Numbered from the stretch's first letter, positions 1-5,708 are shown. The stretch: DNA of 8,282 nucleotides from Actinomycetota bacterium (GCA_005788205.1 SXYT01000090.1:1-8282), one strand, 5' to 3'. Notes: generated by a model from the letters alone, not told the origin. Translations and numbers: made by a program.

Positions 1-197
1 AGTTCTTCTTCCGCACGACCGACGTGACCGGCACGGTCGCGTTGCCGGCGGGCACCGAGATGGTGATGCCTGGTGACAACGTGACGATGACGGTGGAGCT
101 GGGCAAGCCGATCGCGATGGACGAGGGTCTGCGTTTCGCGATCCGTGAGGGTGGCCGTACTGTCGGTGCTGGCCGCGTCACCAAGATCATCAAGTAA
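1..197 (+). CDS. tuf: Elongation factor Tu, C-terminal fragment
   Basis: This is the 3' end of EF-Tu, the GTPase that delivers aminoacyl-tRNA to the ribosomal A site. The gene begins upstream of the window. Reading from base 3, the 64 visible codons give FFFRTTDVTGTVALPAG at the start and end in GGRTVGAGRVTKIIK before a TAA at 195-197. That is the typical beta-barrel domain III of bacterial EF-Tu, including the MVMPGDN and FAIREGGRTVGAG blocks. The GTPase domain is not in the window. rpsJ starts only 5 nt after the stop, with no terminator between them, so the two are almost certainly cotranscribed. The expected upstream neighbours in a str operon (rpsL, rpsG, fusA) lie outside the window. 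The identification is secure. Confidence 0.97.
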   Translation, partial: FFFRTTDVTGTVALPAGTEMVMPGDNVTMTVELGKPIAMDEGLRFAIREGGRTVGAGRVTKIIK

Positions 198-202
198 CGA
201 TC

Positions 203-517
203 ATGGCAACGAACAGCATCCGCATCCGCCTCAAGGCATTCGACCACGACCAGCTCGACAAGTCGACGCGCGCCATCGTGGAAACGGTGACCCGCACGAA
301 CGCGAAGATCCGTGGCCCCATCCCGCTGCCGACCGACAAGCACCGCTTCACGGTCATCCGTGGTCCGCACATCGACAAGGACTCCCGTGAGCACTTCGAG
401 ATGCGCATCCACAAGCGCCTGATCGACATCGTCGACCCGAACCCGAAGACCATCGACTCACTGCAGCGCATCGAGCTGCCGGCGGGCGTGGACATCGAGA
501 TCAAGATCCAGGGCTGA
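203..517 (+). CDS. rpsJ: 30S ribosomal protein S10
   Basis: S10 is a 30S head protein and also acts as NusE in transcription antitermination complexes. The 104-residue product is full length for the family. It shows the N-terminal strand IRIRLKAFDHDQLD (residues 6-19), the GPIPLPT turn of the long loop (38-44), the KDSREHFEMRIHKRLIDI core (59-76) and the PKTIDSLQRIELPAGVDIEIK tail. The tail is actinobacterial in style. The ATG is 5 nt after the tuf stop. No clear Shine-Dalgarno sequence precedes it, which suggests translational coupling to tuf. A strong intrinsic terminator begins 38 nt after its stop. The position is odd: in most bacteria rpsJ heads the S10 operon directly before rplC, but here rplC lies about 5.2 kb further on and rpsJ is the last gene of the tuf transcript. 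Confidence 0.98.
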   Translation: MATNSIRIRLKAFDHDQLDKSTRAIVETVTRTNAKIRGPIPLPTDKHRFTVIRGPHIDKDSREHFEMRIHKRLIDIVDPNPKTIDSLQRIELPAGVDIEIKIQG

Positions 518-554
518 GTCCGGCAACGCGGCACGGATCCACGATCGAGAAACG

Positions 555-583
555 GGGCGGCCTGCGGGTCGCCCTTTTTCTTT
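555..583 (+). terminator. Intrinsic terminator after rpsJ
   Basis: An 8-bp GC-rich stem pairs GGGCGGCC (555-562) with GGTCGCCC (567-574), with one G-U pair, around the tetraloop TGCG. It is followed at once by TTTTTCTTT (575-583). This is a textbook Rho-independent terminator. It lies 38 nt after rpsJ, so the tuf-rpsJ transcript should end here instead of running on to the protease or the L3 cluster. Confidence 0.9.
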
Positions 584-633
584 CCTGATTCTTGCCGTTC
601 ATGCGTGGGACTTCTCGCCGCGACGAGATAGAT

Positions 634-638
634 AAGGG
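634..638 (+). promoter_or_regulatory. Short RBS-like AAGGG before the protease gene
   Basis: AAGGG ends 3 nt before the ATG at 642, closer than the usual 5-9 nt spacing, so it supports the start only weakly. A small hairpin, TCTCG (613-617) with CGAGA (624-628), sits just upstream. The rest of the 518-641 gap holds the rpsJ terminator. No convincing -35/-10 pair was found in the 58 nt between terminator and ATG, although a promoter is expected there. Confidence 0.4.
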
Positions 639-641
639 TCC

Positions 642-1766
642 ATGAGTTTCGCCCCGGACTGGATCAACACACCACCGCAGTTGCCGACCGAGCCCACGCC
701 CCGCAGGAAGGGACGCGCCGGGTCGCTGCTTCTGGTTCTCCTCGTCGGGCTGGCGGGGGGTTTTCTCGGCGGCGCGTTCGCTGCCGGGATCACGGACGGG
801 ATCGCCGACTCCTCCGACAGCCCCGTCGTCACGGCCCCGAAGGTGGACCAGGCCAAGGTCGGCGACACCCCCGTCGCCAAGGCCGCGGCAGTCATCTCGC
901 CGAGTGTCGTCACCATCGACAGCCTCGCTCCCGACGGCGAGTCGATCGGCACGGGCATCATCCTCACCTCCGACGGTGACGTCGTCACGAACGCCCATGT
1001 CGTTGAGGGTGCAACCGAGGTGCGCGTGGTCCTGAACGGCGAGACCGAGCCCCGCAAGGCCAGGGTCCTCGCGGCTGATGCAGGAAATGACCTCGCACTC
1101 GTGCGCATCGACAACATCACCGGGCTCACGGCCGCCACCTTCGCGGACCCCGACAGCCTTGCCGTCGGCGACCAGGTTGTCGCCGTCGGCTACGCACTCG
1201 ACCTGGACGGCGGTGCGAGCGTGACCAGTGGCATCATCTCTGCGCTCAACCGCACCCTGCAGAACGAGGACGGTGCGCTGAACGCCCTCATCCAGACTGA
1301 CGCCGCGATCTCCTCGGGCAACTCCGGCGGTCCGCTCATCAACATGGAGGGTCAGATCGTCGGTGTCAACACTGCCGTCTACCGCAGCACGGAGACGTCC
1401 TCGGCCAACAACATCGGCTTTGCGATCGGCGTCGGCGAGGTCAAGCGCGTCATCGAGGTGCTGCGCAAGGAGGCCGGGGGCGAGAAGAGGGCCCAGGGCT
1501 ACCTTGGCATCGCACTGTCCGACCGCACCGATGGCGGTGTCGGCGCGGTCGTCAGCGAGGTCGCCGCCGGCTCACCGGCGGAGACCGCAGGCTTGAAGGT
1601 GCGCGACGTCATCCTCCAGCTGAACGACCAGCCGATCACCGGTCAGGGTGCGCTGATCGGGATCATCCGCGACGCAAGCCCCGGAGAAAATGTCGAGATC
1701 GTGATCGAGCGTGACGGTGAGCGAATCACGGTGAGGACGGAACTGGTCGCGCGCCCGAGCGAGTGA
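642..1766 (+). CDS. Membrane-anchored HtrA/DegP-type serine protease with PDZ domain
   Basis: A trypsin-fold (S1C, HtrA/DegP-like) protease, expected to face the outside of the membrane and to act in envelope protein quality control or stress response. Of its 374 residues, about 1-26 are a proline-rich, basic cytoplasmic tail. A hydrophobic segment at about 28-50 (LLLVLLVGLAGGFLGGAFAA) is a single membrane anchor or uncleaved signal. The protease domain spans about 78-275 with the full catalytic triad: His119 in TNAHVV, Asp150 in NDLALVRI and Ser228 in SSGNSGGP. A C-terminal PDZ domain starts at GYLGI (286-290) and runs to about 370, with SPAETAGLKVRDVI typical of the fold. The architecture resembles actinobacterial PepD/HtrA-like proteins, with a shorter cytoplasmic tail. 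It is flanked by the rpsJ terminator upstream and a convergent gene whose stop lies 3 nt away, so it is probably monocistronic. The substrate is unknown. An orthologue-specific name such as htrA or pepD is not justified. Confidence 0.9.
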   Translation: MSFAPDWINTPPQLPTEPTPRRKGRAGSLLLVLLVGLAGGFLGGAFAAGITDGIADSSDSPVVTAPKVDQAKVGDTPVAKAAAVISPSVVTIDSLAPDGESIGTGIILTSDGDVVTNAHVVEGATEVRVVLNGETEPRKARVLAADAGNDLALVRIDNITGLTAATFADPDSLAVGDQVVAVGYALDLDGGASVTSGIISALNRTLQNEDGALNALIQTDAAISSGNSGGPLINMEGQIVGVNTAVYRSTETSSANNIGFAIGVGEVKRVIEVLRKEAGGEKRAQGYLGIALSDRTDGGVGAVVSEVAAGSPAETAGLKVRDVILQLNDQPITGQGALIGIIRDASPGENVEIVIERDGERITVRTELVARPSE

Positions 1767-1769
1767 GTC

Positions 1770-2573
1770 TCAGTCGAGACGCACCAACGGGAAGCGCACG
1801 TCGTCCAGCAGATCACCGTCGGCCAGGCCCTCCGGCTCGAACGGCGGGCTGGTCCTCCATGGTCGGGTCACCCAGCGCACGTCGTCGCCCACGTAGCGGA
1901 AGCTGACCACCCGCCGTCTCAGTGGGTGGCCCTCGGTGCCCGGTGCGCCGTGGAGCGTGCGGAAGTGGAATGCAACGATGTCACCCGGTTCGGCCGGGCA
2001 CACGATGGTGTCCCCGATCGCCTCCAGTTCGGCGGATGACGGGAAGGTCTCGAAACCGTCCGCGGCCGCGACATAGGGCGAGTCGTCGACGAACCGGTTC
2101 GGGATGAACCTGCGCGCCACCAGGTGACTGCCCACGATGCACCGCAGGGCGACAGCGGGCGGGACGGGGTCGAGCGGGACCCACAGGCTCACGTTGTCCA
2201 TCCCCTCGACGCCGTAGTAGGGATCGTCGTGGTGCCACGGGGTCACAGTCACCGTGCCCGGCTCTTTCACGAGCACGTGCTCGTGAAAGAAGCGCGGGGA
2301 CGACGTGCCCGTCAACTCCCCGGCGATCGCCGGGAGGGCACCCTGCAGTGCGGCGCGACGGAACTCATCAATGCGTCCCCAGTTGACGTAGTCGTCGAAG
2401 AAACGTCCGCCCGACTCCCCGGGTGCGTAGTCGTTGGACCACGGGCCGGGGGCTGCCAGGTTCGCATCCACGCCCCGGGAGATCGTCTCCAGGTCCGTGG
2501 GTGACAGGACACCGCGGAGCACCACGACCCCGTCACGACGGTACGTCTCGGTGGACCCGGCGGGGAGAACCAT
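1770..2573 (-). CDS. Phytanoyl-CoA dioxygenase (PhyH) family oxygenase
   Basis: A 267-residue member of the PhyH-type non-haem Fe(II)/2-oxoglutarate-dependent oxygenases, which hydroxylate a substrate while converting 2-oxoglutarate to succinate and CO2. The iron-binding set is visible. His114 and Asp116 lie in TPWHHDDPYYG (compare the WHQD motif of the family) and His208 in FRTLHGAPG. Arg219, 11 residues after His208, matches the spacing of the 2-oxoglutarate-binding arginine in human PHYH. The N-terminus (YRRDGVVVLRGVLSPTDL) is the usual family opening, and the length is normal. It is cytosolic, with no signal peptide or membrane segment. The ATG at 2573 is preceded on its strand by TACGAT with 6 nt between, which would give a leaderless mRNA. 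The gene is divergent from the acyl-CoA synthetase and convergent with the protease. The substrate cannot be read from sequence; an acyl-CoA or small lipid is only suggested by the neighbour. A perfect 28-bp palindrome lies inside the coding region. Confidence 0.88.
   Translation of the reverse strand: MVLPAGSTETYRRDGVVVLRGVLSPTDLETISRGVDANLAAPGPWSNDYAPGESGGRFFDDYVNWGRIDEFRRAALQGALPAIAGELTGTSSPRFFHEHVLVKEPGTVTVTPWHHDDPYYGVEGMDNVSLWVPLDPVPPAVALRCIVGSHLVARRFIPNRFVDDSPYVAAADGFETFPSSAELEAIGDTIVCPAEPGDIVAFHFRTLHGAPGTEGHPLRRRVVSFRYVGDDVRWVTRPWRTSPPFEPEGLADGDLLDDVRFPLVRLD
2263..2290. repeat. Perfect 28-bp palindrome inside the oxygenase gene
   Basis: The left arm TCTTTCACGAGCAC (2263-2276) is followed with no spacer by its exact reverse complement GTGCTCGTGAAAGA (2277-2290). 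Symmetry breaks at the next base on each side (C2262 and A2291). On the minus strand it encodes the oxygenase residues FHEHVLVK (96-103), about ten residues before the iron-binding WHHDD motif. Its centre falls on a codon boundary, so the opposite strand encodes the same peptide. It could form a cruciform, an mRNA hairpin or a dimeric-protein site; no function is shown. Confidence 0.9.
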
Positions 2574-2579
2574 GGGGAC

Positions 2580-2585
2580 ATCGTA
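2580..2585 (-). promoter_or_regulatory. Candidate -10 box (TACGAT) of the oxygenase gene
   Basis: On the minus strand TACGAT matches the TANNNT pattern of actinobacterial -10 boxes. It ends 6 nt before the oxygenase ATG, so the transcript would start at or next to the A of ATG (leaderless). No good -35 is visible, which is common in GC-rich actinobacteria. It overlaps the minus-strand GATGTCCCC element. Confidence 0.45.
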
Positions 2586-2621
2586 TGGTCACCCCGTTGG
2601 GGCCGGTGGTGCCGCCGGTGG

Positions 2622-2627
2622 CATGAT
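2622..2627 (+). promoter_or_regulatory. Weak candidate -10 (CATGAT) of the synthetase gene
   Basis: CATGAT matches TATAAT at 4 of 6 positions and overlaps the plus-strand GATGTCCCC element, in the same relation as TACGAT does on the other strand. A start about 7 nt downstream would give a leader of roughly 11 nt containing GGGGGGA (2634-2640), which ends 4 nt before the ATG at 2645 and could serve as a ribosome binding site. This call is weak. Confidence 0.25.
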
Positions 2628-2644
2628 GTCCCCGGGGGGATCAG

Positions 2645-4270
2645 ATGGACATGCATTTTGCGACTCTGTGGGAGGCCTATGCGGACGCCATCGGCGACGT
2701 GCCGGCCGTGATCATGGGTGACAGGCGCTTCACGTGGCGTGAGTACGACGAGCGGGCGGCCAGGGTCGCCGCCGCCATGACGGCAGCCGGGCTCGGCCCG
2801 GATGACAAGGCGGGCCTGTACCTCTACAACTCGAACGAGTACCTGGAGGCGCACTACGCCTCGTTCAAGCAGCGAATCGTGCCGATCAACGTGAACTTCC
2901 GGTACCTCGGCGGGGAGCTCGAGTATCTGCTCGACAACGCCGACTGCCGCGCGCTGTTCTACCACTCGTCCCTCGCTGACCGTGTCGCCGAGGTGGTCAC
3001 GAAGCTCCCGAATCTCGTGCTCATTGTCGAGGTCGATGACGGCCCGGCAACCGCCGACGTGCCGGGAAAGGTGATGTACGAGGATCTCGTTGCCGCCCAC
3101 CCGCCTGCACCGCGGATCGAACGCAGCCCCGACGACATCTACATGCTTTACACCGGTGGCACGACTGGAATGCCGAAGGGCGTGATGTACCAGATGGGTG
3201 ACATCACCCGGGGCCACGCGGCGAACGGTGCGGGCCAGGTGGGTCTGGAACTCGGCGAGGACTGGCACACGCTGGTCGATGACGTCACCCGCGCCCGGGC
3301 AGAGACGGGGCCGTTCGTGTCCGTGCCCTGTTGCCCGGTGATGCACGGCACCGGCATGTGGATCGGGGTCACGATCCCCCACTGCGTCGGTGCCACGGTC
3401 GTCCTCCTCACGGACCGCAAGTTCGACGCGGATGAGTTGCTCAGGGTCGTGGAGCGCGAGAACGTGAACATGGCGGTCATCGTGGGTGATGCCTTCGCCC
3501 GTCCGATCGCTGATGCACTCGACGCCGCAGCCCGTGAGGGCAGGTCCTGCGACACATCGTCGCTGACACGGATCGTGTCCTCCGGTGTCATGTGGACGAT
3601 GGAAGTGAAGAACAGGCTGCTCCAGCACGTCCCGCAGGCTCTCCTCATCGACGCGATGGGCAGCACCGAGGGTGCGATGGCCGTGAGCATCGCGGCAAAC
3701 GGCATGCCGGCGGAGACGGCAAAGTTCGCGATGAACCCCACCACCAAGGTGTTCGACGATGACGACACGGAGGTGGTGCCCGGTGACGGTCGCACCGGGA
3801 AGGTCGCGAACGGCGGCCTCACCCCGGTCGGCTATTTCAAGGATCCGGAGAAGTCGGCGCGCACGTTTCGCGTCATCAACGGCGTGAGGTACTCGTTCCC
3901 CGGTGACCTCGCCACGTTCGACGAGAACGGGCAACTCGTCCTCCTCGGCCGCGGCAGCCAGGTCATCAACACGGCAGGCGAGAAGGTCTTCCCTGAGGAG
4001 GTGGAGGAGGCTGTCAAGAGATTCGCCGGTGTGCGCGACTGCCTGGTGGTCGGGCTCCCTGACGACAAGTTCGGCCAGCGTGTCGTTGCTGTCGCGTCAC
4101 TGGAACCCGGTGCATCCGCTTCCGAGGCCGACGTGATCGCTTTCGTGAAGACCCAACTCTCGGGGTACAAGGCACCGAAGGGTGTCGTCTTCGTGGCCGA
4201 CGTGCCACGGGCCCCGAACGGCAAGGCCGACTACCCGGGAGCGAAGACACTCGCCGAGGACGCCCAGTAG
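2645..4270 (+). CDS. Acyl-CoA synthetase (AMP-forming, FadD-like)
   Basis: A 541-residue member of the adenylate-forming ANL superfamily, which activates a carboxylic acid to an acyl-adenylate and then to its CoA thioester. The N-terminal subdomain (about 1-420) carries the phosphate-binding loop YTGGTTGMPKGV (169-180) and MGSTEG (338-343), the equivalent of the A5 YGxTE motif. GDLATFDENGQ (420-430) holds the ribose-binding Asp421, and Arg436 follows in LLGRGSQ. The mobile C-terminal domain has INTAGEKVFPEEVE (441-454) and the catalytic Lys527 in PRAPNGKADY. All key residues are intact and the length is normal. It is soluble and cytosolic. ATG at 2645 is used because of the GGGGGGA run just before it; an in-frame ATG at 2651 is possible. 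It resembles mycobacterial FadD proteins of the steroid or fatty-acid side-chain type, but chain-length and substrate preference cannot be assigned. A hydrolase gene follows 15 nt after its stop, probably in one operon. Confidence 0.92.
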   Translation: MDMHFATLWEAYADAIGDVPAVIMGDRRFTWREYDERAARVAAAMTAAGLGPDDKAGLYLYNSNEYLEAHYASFKQRIVPINVNFRYLGGELEYLLDNADCRALFYHSSLADRVAEVVTKLPNLVLIVEVDDGPATADVPGKVMYEDLVAAHPPAPRIERSPDDIYMLYTGGTTGMPKGVMYQMGDITRGHAANGAGQVGLELGEDWHTLVDDVTRARAETGPFVSVPCCPVMHGTGMWIGVTIPHCVGATVVLLTDRKFDADELLRVVERENVNMAVIVGDAFARPIADALDAAAREGRSCDTSSLTRIVSSGVMWTMEVKNRLLQHVPQALLIDAMGSTEGAMAVSIAANGMPAETAKFAMNPTTKVFDDDDTEVVPGDGRTGKVANGGLTPVGYFKDPEKSARTFRVINGVRYSFPGDLATFDENGQLVLLGRGSQVINTAGEKVFPEEVEEAVKRFAGVRDCLVVGLPDDKFGQRVVAVASLEPGASASEADVIAFVKTQLSGYKAPKGVVFVADVPRAPNGKADYPGAKTLAEDAQ

Positions 4271-4285
4271 GGGCAGGGCCGCACG

Positions 4286-5485
4286 ATGCAGCATCTCGAC
4301 GTGCAGCTCGGTGGAGCCCGGCCGTTCGGGCTGGGCTACTGGCCGATGCCGGAGGATGCGCCGGGTGTCGCGATCCCGCGCGAGGACGTGCGCATCGTGT
4401 CGCCGGACGGCGCACTGGTGCGCGGCATGCTGTGGACCCCGCCGGACGGCAAGTGGAAGACGGCAGTGATCCTCAGTCACCCCCGCGGCGACTTCACGGT
4501 GCACTACGCGTGCCCGTTGCTCGCGGCGGCCGGGTACGCGGTGCTCGGTTTCGGCACGCGCTACATGAACAACGACACCGACTGCCTGCACGAGAACTGC
4601 ATCGTCGACGTGAAGGCCGCACACGACTTCATGGTCTCGCGGGGTGCGGAGGCGGTCGTGCTCCTCGGGAACTCGGGTGGCGGCTCGCTCATGGCGATGG
4701 CGAATGCCGAACTCGGGATAGGTGACGGCTGGATCGGCATGGCGGCCCACCCGGGGGAGGGGGTGTTCATGCTGCAGGTCATCGACCCCTCCGTGGCCGA
4801 TGAGGCTGACCCCTTCTCGCGTGTCCCCGAACTCGACATGTACAACCCGGACAATGGCTGGCGTCCCTGGCCGGAGCCGTGTTCCTACGACCCAGGGTGG
4901 CTGGCCACCTACAGGGCAGCCCAACGGGACCGTGTGGCCCGCCTGGATGCGGTGGCCCGACAGTCCCTCGTGGATGCCGAGACAGCGGGGGCGGCCATGG
5001 GGGGTGTTCACAAAAGCACAAGCCCACAGGAGTGGCGTGAATTGAGGGCCAGGCGGGTCTTTGCCAAGTACTTGACCATTTACCGAACCCTGGCCGACCC
5101 TGCGTACCTGGACCTCTCGATCGATCCAGATGAGCGCCCAATGGGGTCACTTTTCGCCTTTCCGGACCCGTTTGAGGCCAATTACGGCCGGGGCGGCCTG
5201 GCCCGGACCATGACGGCACGGGGTTGGCTGTCCACTTGGTCCGGACTTTCCAGCCATGCCCGGCTGGCCGACACCATGCCGAAGGTCAAAGTGCCCACGA
5301 TCCTTGTCCACCCCACGGCCGACACCGAGATCAGGGTCCGCCAGGCCATGGAGATAGTGCAGAACGCCGGCGCGCCGGACACCACCTACGTCGAGATGAA
5401 GGGCGCTCCCCACTACCTGGAGGGCCACCGAAAGCCCGCCATGGACGCAGTCATCGACTGGATGAGAGCCCGTTACCCGCTCTGA
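4286..5485 (+). CDS. Alpha/beta hydrolase of unknown specificity
   Basis: A 399-residue serine hydrolase of the alpha/beta fold. The nucleophile elbow is GNSGGG with Ser130 (LLGNSGGGSLMAMA). Before it lies AVILSHPRGDF (60-70), the usual HxxG-type oxyanion-hole turn after strand 3. The probable acid is Asp346 (ILVHPTADTEI) and the catalytic histidine His376 (KGAPHYLEGH), each in the expected order and spacing at the C-terminus. A large insertion of about 160 residues (roughly 160-320) between the nucleophile and acid forms a cap region I do not recognise. No signal peptide is seen, so it is cytosolic. It follows the synthetase by 15 nt, suggesting cotranscription and perhaps release of an acid for CoA activation (inference). 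It is odd in having two codon dialects: up to about codon 205 it matches its neighbours, and beyond that GCC, CTG, CGG, AGG and CGA become common. It could be an esterase, thioesterase or amidase. Confidence 0.82.
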   Translation: MQHLDVQLGGARPFGLGYWPMPEDAPGVAIPREDVRIVSPDGALVRGMLWTPPDGKWKTAVILSHPRGDFTVHYACPLLAAAGYAVLGFGTRYMNNDTDCLHENCIVDVKAAHDFMVSRGAEAVVLLGNSGGGSLMAMANAELGIGDGWIGMAAHPGEGVFMLQVIDPSVADEADPFSRVPELDMYNPDNGWRPWPEPCSYDPGWLATYRAAQRDRVARLDAVARQSLVDAETAGAAMGGVHKSTSPQEWRELRARRVFAKYLTIYRTLADPAYLDLSIDPDERPMGSLFAFPDPFEANYGRGGLARTMTARGWLSTWSGLSSHARLADTMPKVKVPTILVHPTADTEIRVRQAMEIVQNAGAPDTTYVEMKGAPHYLEGHRKPAMDAVIDWMRARYPL

Positions 5486-5510
5486 ACCCGCCCCTTGAGG
5501 GGTAGCGGGC
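5468..5510 (+). other. 11-bp hairpin spanning the hydrolase stop codon
   Basis: GCCCGTTACCC (5468-5478) pairs with GGGTAGCGGGC (5500-5510) over 11 bp with one G-U pair. CTC (5480-5482) and GAG (5497-5499) can extend the helix. The stop codon at 5483-5485 lies in the loop. No T-run follows, so it is not a standard terminator; it may be a U-less terminator, a processing or pausing site, or mRNA stabiliser. Bases 5508-5510 are shared with the next hairpin (5508-5523), so the two exclude each other. Confidence 0.5.
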
Positions 5511-5708
5511 GCAGGAAAGCGCCGATAGCGTTCCAACTCCGTGCGATTCGGGCCCCGGCCCGGAAAGCAAGTTCGATCGTCGAGACATCAAAATCGACGT
5601 CCGTGAAGGCCGGCCCAGCCGGAACCACACGGCACAACCCAGAACAAGTGCTCCGTTGGCTCCACAGCCCGCGGAGCATTTGCGTGAAGAAGCAAAACGA
5701 GAAACGCC
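5486..5708 (+). promoter_or_regulatory. 223-nt structured leader upstream of rplC
   Basis: There is no credible gene in this gap. It holds a chain of potential hairpins: 5508-5523 (GGCGC/GCGCC, loop AGGAAA), 5549-5562 (CGGGCC/GGCCCG), 5578-5599 (CGTCGA/TCGACG), 5610-5622 (CCGGC/GCCGG) and a larger one at 5646-5681. Because rpsJ is terminated far upstream, this is the likely place for the promoter and autoregulatory leader of the L3-L4-L23-L2-S19 operon. TAGCGT at 5526-5531 fits a TANNNT -10 but has no matching -35, so no promoter is called. Only a loose purine-rich stretch (GAGAAA) precedes the rplC ATG. Confidence 0.5.
5646..5681 (+). other. Two-tier hairpin close to the rplC start
   Basis: AAGTGCTCCG (5646-5655) pairs with CGGAGCATTT (5672-5681): 10 bp with one G-U. 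Above a small internal loop, GGCT (5658-5661) pairs with AGCC (5666-5669) around CCAC. It ends 27 nt before the rplC ATG. It is a good candidate for an r-protein binding leader element (L4 and L3 are the plausible effectors, by analogy with L4 control of S10 operons), or for a weak attenuator given the trailing TTT. The structure is seen in sequence; its role is inferred. Confidence 0.5.

Larger units (their letters stand above)
2574..2644. promoter_or_regulatory. Divergent promoter/operator region between oxygenase and synthetase genes
   Basis: This 71-bp region must hold the promoters of both divergent genes. The element GATGTCCCC occurs twice in opposite orientation, at 2625-2633 (+) and 2574-2582 (-), so each gene is preceded by it in its own direction. 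A near-palindrome TGCCGCCGGTGGCA (2610-2623, 12 of 14 positions symmetric) and CCCCGTTGGGG (2592-2602) lie between. The symmetry suggests a shared dimeric regulator, but no adjacent regulator gene is visible. Confidence 0.5.

Noticed and set aside
1767..1780. Hairpin GTCTC/GAGAC between the convergent protease and oxygenase genes as a shared terminator
   Set aside because: The stem is only 5 bp and there is no T-run on either side, so a terminator call is not supported.
2312..3934. Very long open frame (about 540 codons) antisense to the acyl-CoA synthetase and running into the oxygenase gene
   Set aside because: Its product is rich in His, Arg, Val and Asp with no recognisable motif, and the sense strand encodes well-conserved enzymes. 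Long antisense frames are a routine by-product of GC-rich codon use.
4097..5011. Open frame of about 304 codons antisense to the synthetase end and the hydrolase
   Set aside because: Composition is typical of a GC-rich shadow frame. It has no family motifs and overlaps two supported genes.
5526..5531. TAGCGT as the -10 box of an rplC operon promoter
   Set aside because: It fits only the loose TANNNT pattern. The nearest TTGA-type -35 (5495-5500) is about 25 nt away, too far for a standard spacer.
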